Positions 32,481 to 44,158 of a DNA stretch of 64,000 nt are shown piece by piece. Position 1 is the first letter of the stretch, and every line of letters starts with the position of its first letter. The notes below the pieces were generated by a model. That model saw only the letters and a list, made by a program, of their open reading frames with translations. It searched no databases and was not told the DNA's origin. The translations under genes were made by a program, and so were the position numbers. The stretch is from Meconema thalassinum (taxonomy: Eukaryota > Arthropoda > Insecta > Orthoptera > Tettigoniidae), in the NCBI GenBank assembly GCA_946902985.2, contig OX336389.2:978270084-978334083 (forward strand). The letters are read 5' to 3'.

Positions 32481-33714
32481 AACTCGAAAGTTGAACGTCG
32501 GTTCGCTATTGTAGATGGTAATGTTCATTTGGTTGGTCAATGAAAGATTGTATATGCTCATGATCGAGAATGAATGTACATGGAAATACAATTAAGTACT
32601 GATTAGATTAGATTAGATTTTTATTAATCCATTTGATCAATTACATGTATACAATACATTTTTGATTTAGGACACGTCAGCAATTACATCTATAAAATAA
32701 AAGAACTTACAGGTATGTATTACTAATACTATAGCTATTTATAACTTATTATACTAACAGATCTTAAGAGATACAATCTTATTGGACAACTATTTACACC
32801 TTACTCTATTATCACAATATGAAAACTTAATTCTGTATATACAACAACTTACAGTTAGGTATTACAATTAAAATATAAAAGTAAAATATAATTATAGTTT
32901 TCATCATTTCTATACACTAAGATGTTCAACTACAGAGTAAAAACAATGACATTGCAGATAAGCTTTCAACATTCTATCAAAGGTTTTTATTTTTGGGGCA
33001 AGTTTTATATATTGGGGTAGTTTATTGTATAATTTAACTCCTGTGCAAAAATTCCTCTTTGATATATGCTTGTGTGTGTTTGTAAAATAAGAATGTTTTG
33101 ATTTTGTCTTGTGTTATGCCTATGAACATCATTGTTTGTTTTAAGAAAGACGTCTTTATTCATTAAATTCTTTTTAAAAAACATAATACTTTCATAGATA
33201 TGAATGCAGGACAGTGGGAGAATGTTTAAATCCTTAAACAGAGGTCTGCACGATTCTCTAGTGTTTACATTTGCAATAATTCTAATCGCCCTCTTTTGTA
33301 TCCTGAACGTGCTTAGTACATCTGGTGACATACCCCAAAATATGACCCCATATCTTAAGTATGAATGCAAATAAGCAAAATAAGTATTTCTTAATGTGTG
33401 CATGCTTGTGCAAGTTTTCAAAATACGTAACGCAAAGCACATCGAGTTCAGCTTAGTATTCAAATATTGTATATCATCATCATCATTTATTGAACAATTA
33501 ATTCCAACGAGCCAGAGGCTCTTACATAGGAATTGTACAATACAAATTTATTGGCGTCTACTACAATTTTATATACATATATACCTTACATACACATTTG
33601 CTGCGTGATTAAGTTAATTTTCGGCAATGATACTTGACCTAACACTGTAATTAGCTTACCAAAAGAATATGTACAATGTAAATAACATAATAAAAGTAAA
33701 ATAATAATTAAAAA

Positions 33715-33912
33715 TTATTTACAAATCACTCTTTCACCGAAAAGCTAAAAAGAAGACCACTGGAAAAAAATATGGACGGAGGAACGTAAGAAGGGGCATA
33801 GCGAGTTCATGAGGAGATTTTGGGAGGAGAGGAAGAGGAAAGCTCCATCAACCCGAGTCAACAAGTTCAAGCGCGCTCCCTAAGTGGGCAAAACGAAGAA
33901 AGAAGAAGAATT
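33715..33912 (+). mobile_element. LINE 3'-end fragment inside the LINE-B 3' UTR
   Basis: About 200 bp with a reading-frame relic (a basic EERKRKAPSTRVNKFKRA word) and a purine-rich (GAA)n tail. It is flanked by AATAATAATTAAAA near 33700 and again near 33915, which fits a target duplication. Confidence 0.6.
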
Positions 33913-33985
33913 AAATAATAATTAAAATAATAAGTTTATCAATGCAGAGTGAAATGAGACATGATGATTCACTAAATTTGGCTAC

Positions 33986-36900
33986 CTACTTTATTAGGTA
34001 CCGATTCCAAAGTAGTCTCTTTAATTTAAATTTGAAAGTCGACAGATTGGAAATTGATTTTAAATCGCTTGGAAGATGGTTGTAAGACTGAATGGCTGAG
34101 AACTTAAAGCTACAGTTACCAAATTTATACGAGCGGATTTGAAAGAGAGCGAAGTCATCTGCTTGTCGCGTGTTATAAGTATGAATGTCTGAATTTAGGG
34201 TGTAGTCACTGTTATGCAGCACATTGTTTTGCTTAATTCTGTGTATTAGTATTGCTGACCTTAATTCTGCGCACATTGACATTGGCATTATTTTACTCTT
34301 GGCATATAAATCTCGACTGTGTGTATTAAAGGGTAGGTTATATATATTTTTTATCGCTCTATTTTGTATTACCATAAGTTCATGCAGGGCTGTCTTTTTA
34401 CACTGAGTCCAAATTACATTTAGATACTGCAAGTGACTGTGTACGAGTGAGTAATATACTGTGATTAGAAGTTTTCTAGGGATTAAGTATTTCAATTTTC
34501 TCAACAGCCCAGATGCCGGAGCTATCTTCTTCGCAATATAATGAACGTGTGCTACCCAGCTTAGATGTTTATCAATGATTAGCCCCAAATATTTAAAATG
34601 TTCGACCTCGTTTATTATTGTGTTGTTGCTATATATATGATTATGTTCAATATTTTTCATACTGGGTTTTGTCATTATCATATATTTTGTTTTCGTGACG
34701 TTCATAGTCAATTTATTAATATTGAGCCACTTGGCTATTGCGTTTAAGTCTTCTTGCATATTATTGATTATTGTGCCCACTTTGCTACCAGTATAGAAAA
34801 CATTCGTATCATCAGCGTAAAGCATAATTTGACCTTTTAAATTAACTTTACTTAAATCATTTATATATATTAGAAACAGCGTAGGGCCCAAAATAGACCC
34901 TTGAGGAACCCCACACGATACAGCCTTTTCCGCACTTTGATAGCCATTCATGGCAACATATTGCTTTCTTCCACTAAGGTAGCTATGGAACCACTCCAAT
35001 GCAACGCCTCGAATTCCAGCATTCTCTAATTTTGATAATAGAATTTCGTGATTTACTGTGTCAAAAGCTTTAGCGAGATCAATGAATAACCCAGCTGCTA
35101 TCTCGTTGCGGTCAATGCTTTCCTGAAGCATTGAAATAAGATCAGTAATAGCCAGTTCTGTGCTGGAGTTCGCAACAAAACCATATTGGGCTCTATAAAA
35201 AAAATTGTTATTCTGCAGAAACTTCACTAGCCTCACCTTAACAATGCTTTCCAGGACTTTGGAAATAATTGGTAGTATAGATATAGGTCTATAGTTCCCT
35301 GCATCACTTGTATTTCCTCCTTTGAAAATTGGTATTACTTTAGCAATTTTTAGAGCTTGTGGTACTATGCCATTAGTCATAGATTCATTAATTATAGCAA
35401 CAAGCATCGTTATTAGTTGATCATCAAACGTTTTAACCACACTAGCTGAAATCCCATCTACACCACAACTTTTTTTATTTTTTAGATTCTTAATTATACA
35501 TTTAACTTCAACGTGATCTGTTGGATATAGAAAGAGTGATTCCGACTGGTAGTTAGCATTCTGACTTGTACAGTCCGGATCAGTTATCTGGGATGCAAGA
35601 TTGCTGACTATGCATGTAAAATAGTCATTGAATGAGTTAGCAATCTCCTGTTTATCTGCAACGACCGTGTTATCTATCATAAGAGATGTGCAAGTTTTAG
35701 AGCTATACCTTTTGTTATATATAATTTCATTCAAGATTTCCCATGTTTTCTTTACGTTTTTATCATACAAGTTTAGCTTTTGTGAATAATAATCTGCTTT
35801 TAGTTTCCTTTTCAATGATGTTACTGCATTTCTGCACATAATATATTCTTCTTTTAGGGAGATGTTATCTTTGTGTTGCCTGATCTTGAGTTTTTGGTGT
35901 AGTGTGTTGCGTCGCTTAATCAATATTATCAATTCAGATGTAATCCATGGACTTGCATCATCTGTATTTGACAATATTTTCTGATTGTTGGAATTGTGCT
36001 TGCGTCTTTTTATAGTTCCTTGCATTTGGTCAATAAAAGCGCTGTACATGTTGTTGATCGTAATATCCTGGCTAGTTTGTGTGATATCATTATTATCGTT
36101 TGTTTCGTTAGCCGTACAATTAGGACTAATCGACGAAGTGAAAATTTTGTTATGAGAATGGGTTCTTTTGTATGGCCAGACAGTGTCTGTGATGATTATA
36201 TTGTGGTCACTTATGTCTGTATCCACATTGGATATTGTGAGCTGCATTTTGTCATTGTTTACTACTACATGATCGAGAAGAGTTGATGATGTGTCAGTCG
36301 TACGTGTTGCATATATTTTGTTACACAATGTGAATCCATAGCTTGTTAAAACATTAAGGTATCGCATTTTTAGGAGGTCGTCAGTAAAAGTGTTAATATT
36401 TGTGTCACCTATGAAAAGACAAGGAGTATTGTTGGTCTGAGAGAGGAAATTTTCCAAAGATGTTAGAAATAAAGCTGCATTAGATCTCGTTGGGTTGTAT
36501 CCTCCAATGATGGATAGATTGTCTGATTTGATTTTACCAGTTGAGGTGTCTCGCCATATCTCCACCCAGATTAAGCTATGGTTCAATTCACACTTATTAA
36601 TTAGTTTAAAGTTCCATTTTTTATGTACAAATAACCCCGTCCCACCTCCTCTCAAATCATCTCTGTGAGCTAACACACCAGAGTAGTTGTTTAGATTGTA
36701 ATATTTAGCCTCGTTGCTCTTAATCCAGGTTTCAGATATAACCAAGACATCTACTTCACCTAAAATATGCAGGAGTATTTCCAATTCGTCCAGCTTATTT
36801 TTAACACTTCTACTGTTAAGATACACAATTTGTAGGCTGTTACAGTCATTAGTGATAGTTTTACATTTAATAGTGTAATCATGCACACTCACAAATTTTA

Positions 36901-37024
36901 GTTCTCTGCAGTTGGTAGGATTGGAGTTGTATATCTGGTCCGTCGTTATCGTCATGTTGTCTCCGGGATGGTCTTCTACTGTTGGGTAGTTAAGAAGAGT
37001 TGTTATTACTGGAGGGGCTTCCAT
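33986..37024 (-). CDS. LINE-B ORF2, endonuclease plus reverse transcriptase
   Basis: 1012 residues, uninterrupted. The AP-type endonuclease spans about 65-300: VYLNSRSVKNKLDELE, ISETWIK (Glu of the active site), GGGTGLFV, FIGDTNIN and the C-terminal SDHNIII (Asp-His). The RT spans about 480-800: AKVIPIFKGG, NYRPISILPI, FIDLAKAFDTVNHEILL, CGVPQGSILGPTLFLIYINDL and YADDTNVF near residue 732. A C-terminal region follows (HSHLQYLNVIW, IQNRAIKNIYNLPF, YNTRQADDF). No RNase H is present. All catalytic motifs are present, so the protein is probably active or only recently silent. Confidence 0.93.
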   Translation of the reverse strand: MEAPPVITTLLNYPTVEDHPGDNMTITTDQIYNSNPTNCRELKFVSVHDYTIKCKTITNDCNSLQIVYLNSRSVKNKLDELEILLHILGEVDVLVISETWIKSNEAKYYNLNNYSGVLAHRDDLRGGGTGLFVHKKWNFKLINKCELNHSLIWVEIWRDTSTGKIKSDNLSIIGGYNPTRSNAALFLTSLENFLSQTNNTPCLFIGDTNINTFTDDLLKMRYLNVLTSYGFTLCNKIYATRTTDTSSTLLDHVVVNNDKMQLTISNVDTDISDHNIIITDTVWPYKRTHSHNKIFTSSISPNCTANETNDNNDITQTSQDITINNMYSAFIDQMQGTIKRRKHNSNNQKILSNTDDASPWITSELIILIKRRNTLHQKLKIRQHKDNISLKEEYIMCRNAVTSLKRKLKADYYSQKLNLYDKNVKKTWEILNEIIYNKRYSSKTCTSLMIDNTVVADKQEIANSFNDYFTCIVSNLASQITDPDCTSQNANYQSESLFLYPTDHVEVKCIIKNLKNKKSCGVDGISASVVKTFDDQLITMLVAIINESMTNGIVPQALKIAKVIPIFKGGNTSDAGNYRPISILPIISKVLESIVKVRLVKFLQNNNFFYRAQYGFVANSSTELAITDLISMLQESIDRNEIAAGLFIDLAKAFDTVNHEILLSKLENAGIRGVALEWFHSYLSGRKQYVAMNGYQSAEKAVSCGVPQGSILGPTLFLIYINDLSKVNLKGQIMLYADDTNVFYTGSKVGTIINNMQEDLNAIAKWLNINKLTMNVTKTKYMIMTKPSMKNIEHNHIYSNNTIINEVEHFKYLGLIIDKHLSWVAHVHYIAKKIAPASGLLRKLKYLIPRKLLITVYYSLVHSHLQYLNVIWTQCKKTALHELMVIQNRAIKNIYNLPFNTHSRDLYAKSKIMPMSMCAELRSAILIHRIKQNNVLHNSDYTLNSDIHTYNTRQADDFALFQIRSYKFGNCSFKFSAIQSYNHLPSDLKSISNLSTFKFKLKRLLWNRYLIK

Positions 37025-38048
37025 TGTCAGGCTTAGGTATCTTCTTAGCTAGTTCGCTCTGAAATTTACGGATGTCCTCCATGCTGGTGATGCGAAAAGT
37101 GCTTCCACTTTCGTCTTTCTTTACAAAGATTTTACAGTCCTTCGTCCAAACATATTTACAACCATGTTGCCGGAGGTCTCGTGCTTGTTTGTGCAGATAT
37201 TTATTCTGCGACGTCAGGTGTTCATTTATATAAACACTCCGTGACTTTGCCTGAATCCCAACATCAATGGAAGTCATTCTCGGCTTGAATTTCTTAGCCG
37301 TTAATAGATCGTCTTTTATTAAGCGACTACAGAATTTTACCAGCAGAGGAGGCGGTAGTTCTGCTTTCCTTTGAGGGAGTCTGTGGCACGCATCAATGTC
37401 ATTGGTGTTAATGTCTACGCCTAAACACTTTCCAATATCTTTCACAATTTCCACAGGCTTCTCGTTGTTAATAAGAGGCAGTCCATGAATTTCGAGGTTA
37501 TTCCTGCGAACATATTGCTGGAGCTCTTGATTTTCAACTCTCAGTTGTTGTATCACACTGTTATTTGTATCGCGCTCGTGTTGTAAAGTACGAACTTCGT
37601 TTCGCAGAACGGTGATTTCCGCCAATGCCTTGTTGAAGTTGTCCGACATTTGTTTTAGCTCTAACTTCATCTCATCGAAACTCGCAGCACAGAAGGATAC
37701 CGACCTTTGCATCTCCTTTTGTTCTGACTCGATTGATTCAATCTTAGTGAGCCTGATGTTGATTTGATTAATAACACTTGCGAGGTCGTTGAGGTTAGGA
37801 GCATCACTATCTACATGTTCTTTGACGCCTTCACTCACAGTGTCGTCACATTGTCCACAGTACCATTTACTGGCTTTAGAGGATATTAGTTTTTTAAACT
37901 CAATTTTATTAAGTTGTACACACGTTCTGTGATGAAACTTACCACATTTTCCGTCACACACGATGTAATCTTCTTTATGTGTAATGTTATCTTCGCAGCT
38001 CCCACACACTGACTTGCAATTAGACGCCATCTTGCCATGCTTAGTCAT
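36990..38048 (-). CDS. LINE-B ORF1, PHD finger plus coiled coil plus nucleic-acid-binding domain
   Basis: Up to 352 residues. A second ATG (38030, MASNCKSVCGSC) sits in the AAGATGGCG context seen at other LINE starts and may be the real start. Residues about 11-65 form a PHD-type zinc finger (CGSC, CDGKCGKFHH, YCGQCD). Residues about 75-175 are a coiled coil suited to trimerisation. From about 178 (LEIHGLPL) to 345 there is an L1-ORF1-like region with YINEHLTSQNKYLHKQARDL and a basic CKYVWTKDCKIFVKK block. The protein would coat the element RNA. It overlaps ORF2 by 35 bp in another frame, which suggests coupled reinitiation. Confidence 0.88.
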   Translation of the reverse strand: MTKHGKMASNCKSVCGSCEDNITHKEDYIVCDGKCGKFHHRTCVQLNKIEFKKLISSKASKWYCGQCDDTVSEGVKEHVDSDAPNLNDLASVINQINIRLTKIESIESEQKEMQRSVSFCAASFDEMKLELKQMSDNFNKALAEITVLRNEVRTLQHERDTNNSVIQQLRVENQELQQYVRRNNLEIHGLPLINNEKPVEIVKDIGKCLGVDINTNDIDACHRLPQRKAELPPPLLVKFCSRLIKDDLLTAKKFKPRMTSIDVGIQAKSRSVYINEHLTSQNKYLHKQARDLRQHGCKYVWTKDCKIFVKKDESGSTFRITSMEDIRKFQSELAKKIPKPDNGSPSSNNNSS

Positions 38049-39690
38049 GTTGTATCCATAGTCCTAAAAACGTTGTTTCTGATTTATTTTCTATTTGATG
38101 ACCATTTAATGTTATATTGGGCTTCGCAGGATTCCTATTCTGTATAGTGTGGAAATTTAGAGATACTGATTTTTATAGTTTACTATGAGGCGATTATCTT
38201 GTGACCATTTGGTTAACTCTTCTGTAACAGAGTCAGCAGACTGCTGTAAGACCTGCTTAGTTTCACCTTTTATTACGAGTGTTGTATCGTCCGCAAACAA
38301 AATTTCCTTATGAGAACGAAAGTTCTGTGTTATATCATTGATATATGGAAGAAAGAGTAGTGGGCCCTAAACCGATCCCTGGGGTACTCCAAATTTAATA
38401 ATTCTCTCATTGGACAATGTTTCATTAACTAATTTGGTTCCATCATCCTTGTGTCTCAAGATTACTATTTGCTTACGCCTTGTTAAGTATGACTCGATCC
38501 ATTTATTAGCTAGAACTCTAATACCATATTGATTTAATTTTGTAAGGAGGATTTTATGGTCAACCACATCAAATGCTTTCGATACATCCAAGAATAGGCC
38601 AGTTACATGTTCCTTATTGTCAATTAATTTCAGTATACTATTACTACATTCATAATTCGCTGTCTGTGTAGATCTTTCCGTTCAGAATCCATATTGTGAG
38701 TTTGATAGTATTTCATTTTTTTCTATAAAACTCTTATACATGATTTTTCCCCACAATTTTTGCAATACCAGTTGGTAAGGTAATAGGACGATAGTTATCG
38801 AATTCATCTTTAAAACCGTTTTTGTGCACTGGAATTACTTTTGATAACTTCAAAATATCCGGGTAAGTTCCTGAGAGGATTGAACTGTTTATTAAGTGCG
38901 TAACTGGATGTATTATATTTTCTGCACATTTCTTTAAAATCGTATCATGGATGCCATCAATGCCAGCACAGAATTTATTTTTTAGATCTTTTGTAACTAT
39001 TCTTACCTCTTCACTTGTGACATGATTTATAAATAAAGAATCACTGCATATATTTATTTTATTATTAGAATTTAGTGTATTTACCTGTGATTTATTTAAT
39101 ATTTTTTATGGAATTTCTAGAAAATAGTCATTAAAAATGTTTGCTATTTGCTCTGGATTATTAATCACTTGATTTTTGCTGGTCAGTGTAATGTTCCTTT
39201 GTATTTTAGCTGATTTACCAGTTTCTTTCTTTATCACGGACCACATAGCCCTGTTTTTATTAGATGATTGGGAAATAAAATTGTCATTATGCATTTTCTA
39301 TGCTAGTCTTATTGCCTTATTTAATATGCTAGTGTATTTTTGTAGTATAAATTGAATTCAGGTGTTGTGTGGTATTGTTTATATAATTTGTGTAGAAATT
39401 TCTTTCTTTGACATGAATTTCTAATCCCTGTTGTTATCCAATTGCTAGTTTTGTTATTTTTAATAGTTCTTTGTTTAAAAGGGAATGAATGACCTGCACT
39501 TTGATTTTATTCCATTATCTTTACTATTGATTGCTTCGGGTACTTCAAAACTCAGTATTTGTCCTTGGTGGTCACTAAAACCCGGACAATAGACTTTTAT
39601 TGAATGGTGATATTTATCTGTATTAATAAAAATTTGATCAGGTGTGGTTTTACTAAATTTTGTTATTCTTGTTGGGGTATTTACTGTAAT

Positions 39691-41077
39691 AGATAGACAG
39701 ATAGATAGATAGATATTTTTATTAATTCCATTTGATCAAATACATGTATACAATACATTTTTGATATAGGTCACGTCAGAATTTACATCTATAAATAAAA
39801 GTACTAATAGGTATATAAAGTAATACTAATACTATAACTATTTATAACTTATTATAATAACCGATCTTAAGAGATAATATCTTATTGGACAACTATTTGC
39901 AACTTATTCTATTATTATAATATGAAAACTTAATTATATAAATACAACAACTTACAGCTAGGTATTACGATTAAAATAGAAAAGTAAAATATAATTATAG
40001 ATCGCAGATAAGCTTTCAACTTTCTATCAAAGGTTTTTATTTTAGGGGCAAGTTTTATATACTGGGGTAGTTAATTGTATAATTTAACTCCTGTGTGATA
40101 AGTTCCTTTTTGATATATGCTTGTGTGTGTGTGTGTGTGTGAAATGTGAATGTTTTGATTTTGTCTTGTGTTATGCCTATGAACATCATTGTTTGTTTTA
40201 AGAAAAACATCCTTATTCATTAAATTCCTTTAAAAACAAATAATACTTTCAAAGATATATATACAGGGCAGAGGGAGAATGTTTAAATCTTTAAACTGAG
40301 ATCTACATGATTCTCTAGTGTTTACATTTGCCATAATTCTAATCGCCCTCTTTTGTGTCCTAAACGTGCTTAGTACATCTGGCGACATACCCCAAAATAT
40401 GACCCCATATCTTAAGTATGAATGGAAATAAGCAAAACAAGGATTTCTTAATGTGTGCATGCTAGTGCAGGTTTTCAAAATACGTAACGCAAAGCACATC
40501 GAGTTCAGTTTAGTATTCAGATATTGTATATGTTTATTCCATTTCAAGTCTTGTTGTATCCATAGTCCTAAAACTTTGTTTCTGATTTATTTTCTATTTG
40601 ATGACCATTTAATGTTATATTGGGTTTCGCAGGATTCCTATTCTGTATAGTGTGGAAATTTAGACATACTGATTTTTTATAGTTTATTATGAGGCGATTA
40701 TCCTGTGACCATTTGGTTAACTCTCCGGTAACGGAGTCAGCAGAATGCTGTATGACCTGTTTAGTTTCACCTTTTATTACGAGTGTTGTATGATCCGCAA
40801 ACAAAATTTCCTTATGTGAATGAACGTTCTGTGTTATATTATTGATATATAGAAGGAAGAGTAGTGGGCCCAAACCGATCCCTGGGGTACTCCAAATTTA
40901 ATAATTCCCCCATTGGACAATGTTTCATTAGGTAATTAGGTTCCATCATCCTTGTGTCCCAAGCTTACTATTTGTTTACGCCTTGTTAAGTAAGACTCGA
41001 TCCATTTATTAGCTAGACCTCTAATACCATATTGATTTACTTTGGTAGGGAGGTTTTTATGGTCAACAACATCAAAT
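39691..41077 (-). mobile_element. LINE-A copy 5, 5'-truncated
   Basis: Minus-strand copy with an (ATAG)n-type tail at 39691 inserted against the endonuclease end of copy 4. It covers the 3' UTR and RT (pieces 40547-40230 and 40873-40568) with frameshifts and a short deletion near 40000. It stops after the DVVDHK region at 41077. Confidence 0.82.
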
Positions 41078-41400
41078 GCCGAGTGTGGAACTTCCTGTCT
41101 AATTTACTTTCATCTATAATTTGGACATTTGGAAAACTCTTACATATTTTATGAATTTTTATAATTGTAGCCTCAATTTATACATTTACACATGATTTGG
41201 GAATTAAATCGTATATCTGGATGGAAGTGTACTCAATGCATTCTTTTATTTTATAGAAGTAAATTCTGACGTGTCCTATATCAAAAATGTATTGAATGCA
41301 TGTTTTTGATCAAATGGAATTAATAAAAATCTATATATCTATCTATCTATCTATCTAAATCTTTGATTACCTTTTTACTCTCATTTCTATAGATGTTGTT
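41078..41400. mobile_element. LINE-A ORF1 scraps with a 3'-tail fragment
   Basis: 41078-41221 and 41357-41400 are minus-strand ORF1 pieces. Between them 41232-41356 is a plus-strand LINE-A 3' end with (ATCT)n. The N gap follows directly. Confidence 0.75.
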
Positions 41401-41600
41401 NNNNNNNNNNNNNNNNNNNNNNNNNNNNNNNNNNNNNNNNNNNNNNNNNNNNNNNNNNNNNNNNNNNNNNNNNNNNNNNNNNNNNNNNNNNNNNNNNNNN
41501 NNNNNNNNNNNNNNNNNNNNNNNNNNNNNNNNNNNNNNNNNNNNNNNNNNNNNNNNNNNNNNNNNNNNNNNNNNNNNNNNNNNNNNNNNNNNNNNNNNNN
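41401..41600. other. Assembly gap, 200 N
   Basis: A run of exactly 200 N. The true length is unknown, and the two flanks (LINE-A and Penelope-like) need not be neighbours at base level. Confidence 1.
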
Positions 41601-41639
41601 TTATTTCCCTTCTTAACACAGTTTCATTAATGATCTCCT

Positions 41640-42257
41640 GTGTTTTTCACTAATACTATTGCTGAAATAGAAGTAGCTATACAGGATCTAAGCCAGGAAA
41701 ATAAAAATGTAATAAGGCACGAGACTAGCAGAAAAATAGAAAAGATTCTTAAGAACATAGAACCCATAACGCAATCTGATAAGCAAAGCATCAAACAACT
41801 AAAACGAAAAATTAACAGTAACAATATAATAGTCACAAAATCAGACAAAAGTAACACAATAGTCCTTTTAAAAAAAGAACAATACATAGAAAAAAACGAA
41901 TTTTTTTTCGAAAGCTCAAAGTTTAAAGTGGTTAACAAAGATCCAACTACGAATATCCAAAAAAAAGCTAAAACAAGTAATTAAAAATGTAGAAGTCCTG
42001 TTTGACGGTAAAGAACCCCCAAACTTAGTGAACATGAACTCCGGACTTCCCACAGTTAGGGCACTACCCAAAACCCATAAAAAGAAATACCTATTAGACC
42101 CATAGTAAACTTTAAGAACAGCCCAACGTATAAATTAGCAAAGTACATACAGCAGTTTCTAAAAAAACATATAAAATTTGAAGCTAATACAGGCTTCATT
42201 AATTCCATCGATTTCAGCAAAAAAACAAAAGACCTAATCATAGAAGATGAACACACT
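41640..42257 (+). pseudogene. Penelope-like N-terminal region, two frameshifts
   Basis: Frame 41640-41984 encodes a lysine-rich segment with NIIVTKSDKSNTIVLLKK, matching the start of the Penelope RT core. An A-rich run near 41958 shifts the frame. The following part (GLPTVRALPKTHKK near 42047, then PIRPIVNFKNSPTYKLAKYI after a second shift near 42090) leads straight into the ORF at 42258. Without these shifts the protein would be one RT polyprotein. Confidence 0.8.
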
Positions 42258-43529
42258 ATGCATTCATTTGACGTACAAGACATGTACTCCAATATTCCAA
42301 TAAAGAAAGCACAGAAAATAATCCTAAATAACTTACGAAAATATGGAAAAGTAAGTGCAATAGAAATTAATGAGTTTATGTCCCTACTTAATTTTTGTTT
42401 AGAAAACACTTTTTTCACCTTTAATAATAAAATATATCAACAAACCAATGGTTTGGCAATGGGATCTCCGGCATCCGGTATTATAGCAGACGTTTATTTG
42501 GATTTCTTGGAACAAAATAAAATCATTAACCATCTACCAGGTATTGTGTTCTGGGGAAGATATGTGGACGATGTGTTCACTATAATAGACGAAAAAATGG
42601 TAAAAGCAGACGAATTATTGAATATGTTAAACAAGTTAGATAATATAAAATTCACGCTAGAATCCCAAAAAGAAAATTGCTTAAATTACTTAGATCTAAA
42701 AATAAAGAAAACACAGAATAAGTTGCATTTTGATATATATCGCAAGCCAACCCAAACAGACATAACAATCAAGAAAGATTCTAATCACCCAGAGAGCCAT
42801 AAGAAAGCCGCCTTTTACAGCTTAATTAATAGAGCGCTAAATATTCCACTCGGTGAAGAAAGTTTAAACAAGGAACTAAAAATCATAGCCAACATCGCAA
42901 AGAAAAATGGTTTTTCGCAAAATTACGTAAACAGAATCAAAAATAAGATTATTAACAAATTTGAAACAACTTTAGAAAAAGATCGCAAAAAGAACCAAAA
43001 TTTCGCTACTTTCACATATGTAAACCCAAAAGCACATACAATAACAAACTCAATTAGAAAATTTGATATTAACATTGCATACAAAACACAAAATAATAAC
43101 AGCAACATCTTCTTTAATCATAATAGTGTAAATAAGACCAATAAATTCAGCAAATCGGGAGTGTACAAACTAAAATGTAAGGATTGCGATTCCACCTATT
43201 TTGGACAAACGGGTAGAGCGTTCAACGTAAGATACGGGGAACATACCAGTGCGCTGAAATATAACAAGTTCTCGGCCATGGCAAACCACATGGACGAGAA
43301 AAAACATAATTTCAGTTCGATAGATAAGGATTTGGAAATTGTACATATCGTTAATAAAAGTAAAAAACTTAATGTATTAGAGAACATAGAAATTTATATC
43401 GCCCAAAAAACAGACCCTGTAAACAATTTGAACGAATTAACTCTCAACGACAACATATTATTTAACACGATCTCGAAATTAAGGCGAAGAGACCGACATA
43501 AACAAGAAGCGGCCCTCCCTCTTCCATAA
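42258..43529 (+). CDS. Penelope-like RT C-terminal part with GIY-YIG endonuclease
   Basis: 423 residues. RT motifs: FDVQDMYSNIP at the start, QTNGLAMGSPASGIIADVYL (about 59-78), then YVDDVF near residue 103 with the catalytic Asp pair, and LNYLDLKI. A linker with KP.Q.D and HPESHKKA follows, typical of Penelope elements. The GIY-YIG domain begins at about residue 301: GVYKLKC, CDSTYFGQTGRAF, R at RYGEHT, a conserved H at ANHM, and a Glu near ENIEIYIAQ. A CXXC (CKDC) precedes the YIG half, as is usual in insect Penelope elements. The ATG at 42258 is internal to the real protein; the N-terminus lies upstream. Confidence 0.9.
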   Translation: MHSFDVQDMYSNIPIKKAQKIILNNLRKYGKVSAIEINEFMSLLNFCLENTFFTFNNKIYQQTNGLAMGSPASGIIADVYLDFLEQNKIINHLPGIVFWGRYVDDVFTIIDEKMVKADELLNMLNKLDNIKFTLESQKENCLNYLDLKIKKTQNKLHFDIYRKPTQTDITIKKDSNHPESHKKAAFYSLINRALNIPLGEESLNKELKIIANIAKKNGFSQNYVNRIKNKIINKFETTLEKDRKKNQNFATFTYVNPKAHTITNSIRKFDINIAYKTQNNNSNIFFNHNSVNKTNKFSKSGVYKLKCKDCDSTYFGQTGRAFNVRYGEHTSALKYNKFSAMANHMDEKKHNFSSIDKDLEIVHIVNKSKKLNVLENIEIYIAQKTDPVNNLNELTLNDNILFNTISKLRRRDRHKQEAALPLP

Positions 43530-44158
43530 CGTAAGGTTCTGACGTATGCTACACCTCCCCTTCTGCGACCGTTGACCCCACACTTGCAGTATTCTAGTCA
43601 ACATGTGATCAAGGTGAACAACAAGACGGACACATTTGTAGTAGCTCTTTCAAGTTGTGAGGTGATAGTTTATGGTCACCAAACTGCGGTATGTAAACAT
43701 TGGTCATTTATGCGTGGGTTTTTGTTATAATTTCAATTTTTCAATTTTTCATTTTCATTTAGTTTTTCGTTTTACAGGTTGTTGAAAACATTTTGACCAA
43801 GCTCTAAATAAACTACGTTCGATTCCTATTTCTACTTTCCTTTTTAAAGATGCTTGTACAAAGGGGTAAGTTTTCTGCATAACTAAAGTCAACATTTCTT
43901 CATGTTTCCAAGTAAGAACCATAGATTGTTAGGTAATTTTATTGTTCCAGGTCCCTTGTTTTGGAAATAGATTAACAAGAATGGAGCCCACGTTTCAAAA
44001 TTTCGTGCATTTTTAAATCTTTTAATGTCTTTAAGCATTTTATATTCATGTATTTTAAGCATCCTGACGATGTAAAATTTGATTTACAAAAAACTTTTGT
44101 TTTTGTTTTTATGAGAGACCAACCTTTAGAATGATCTAGGAGAATTTTTTGATTTTGT

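Larger units (their letters stand above)
33473..38048 (-). mobile_element. LINE-B, coding-intact non-LTR retrotransposon
   Basis: Minus-strand element inserted in LINE-A copy 4. It has a (GAT)n tail at 33473-33486, ORF2 (37024-33986) and ORF1 (38048-36990), both open. The 5' end meets LINE-A right at the first codons of ORF1, so little or no 5' UTR remains and the element may be just short of full length. The 3' UTR contains a foreign fragment (33715-33912). The clade is CR1/Jockey-like by domain plan. Confidence 0.9.
32600..39690 (-). mobile_element. LINE-A copy 4, split by LINE-B
   Basis: Minus-strand LINE-A segments 32600-33472 and 38049-39690 form one copy. The ORF2 C-terminus and 3' UTR are on the left; RT and endonuclease remnants are on the right (landmarks [10 protein letters not shown] near 38560 and GVPQGSV near 38370). 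Its tail is (ATTAG)n rather than (ATAG)n and many stops are present, so it is older. About 20 bases of LINE-A are missing at the LINE-B insertion point. Confidence 0.85.
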
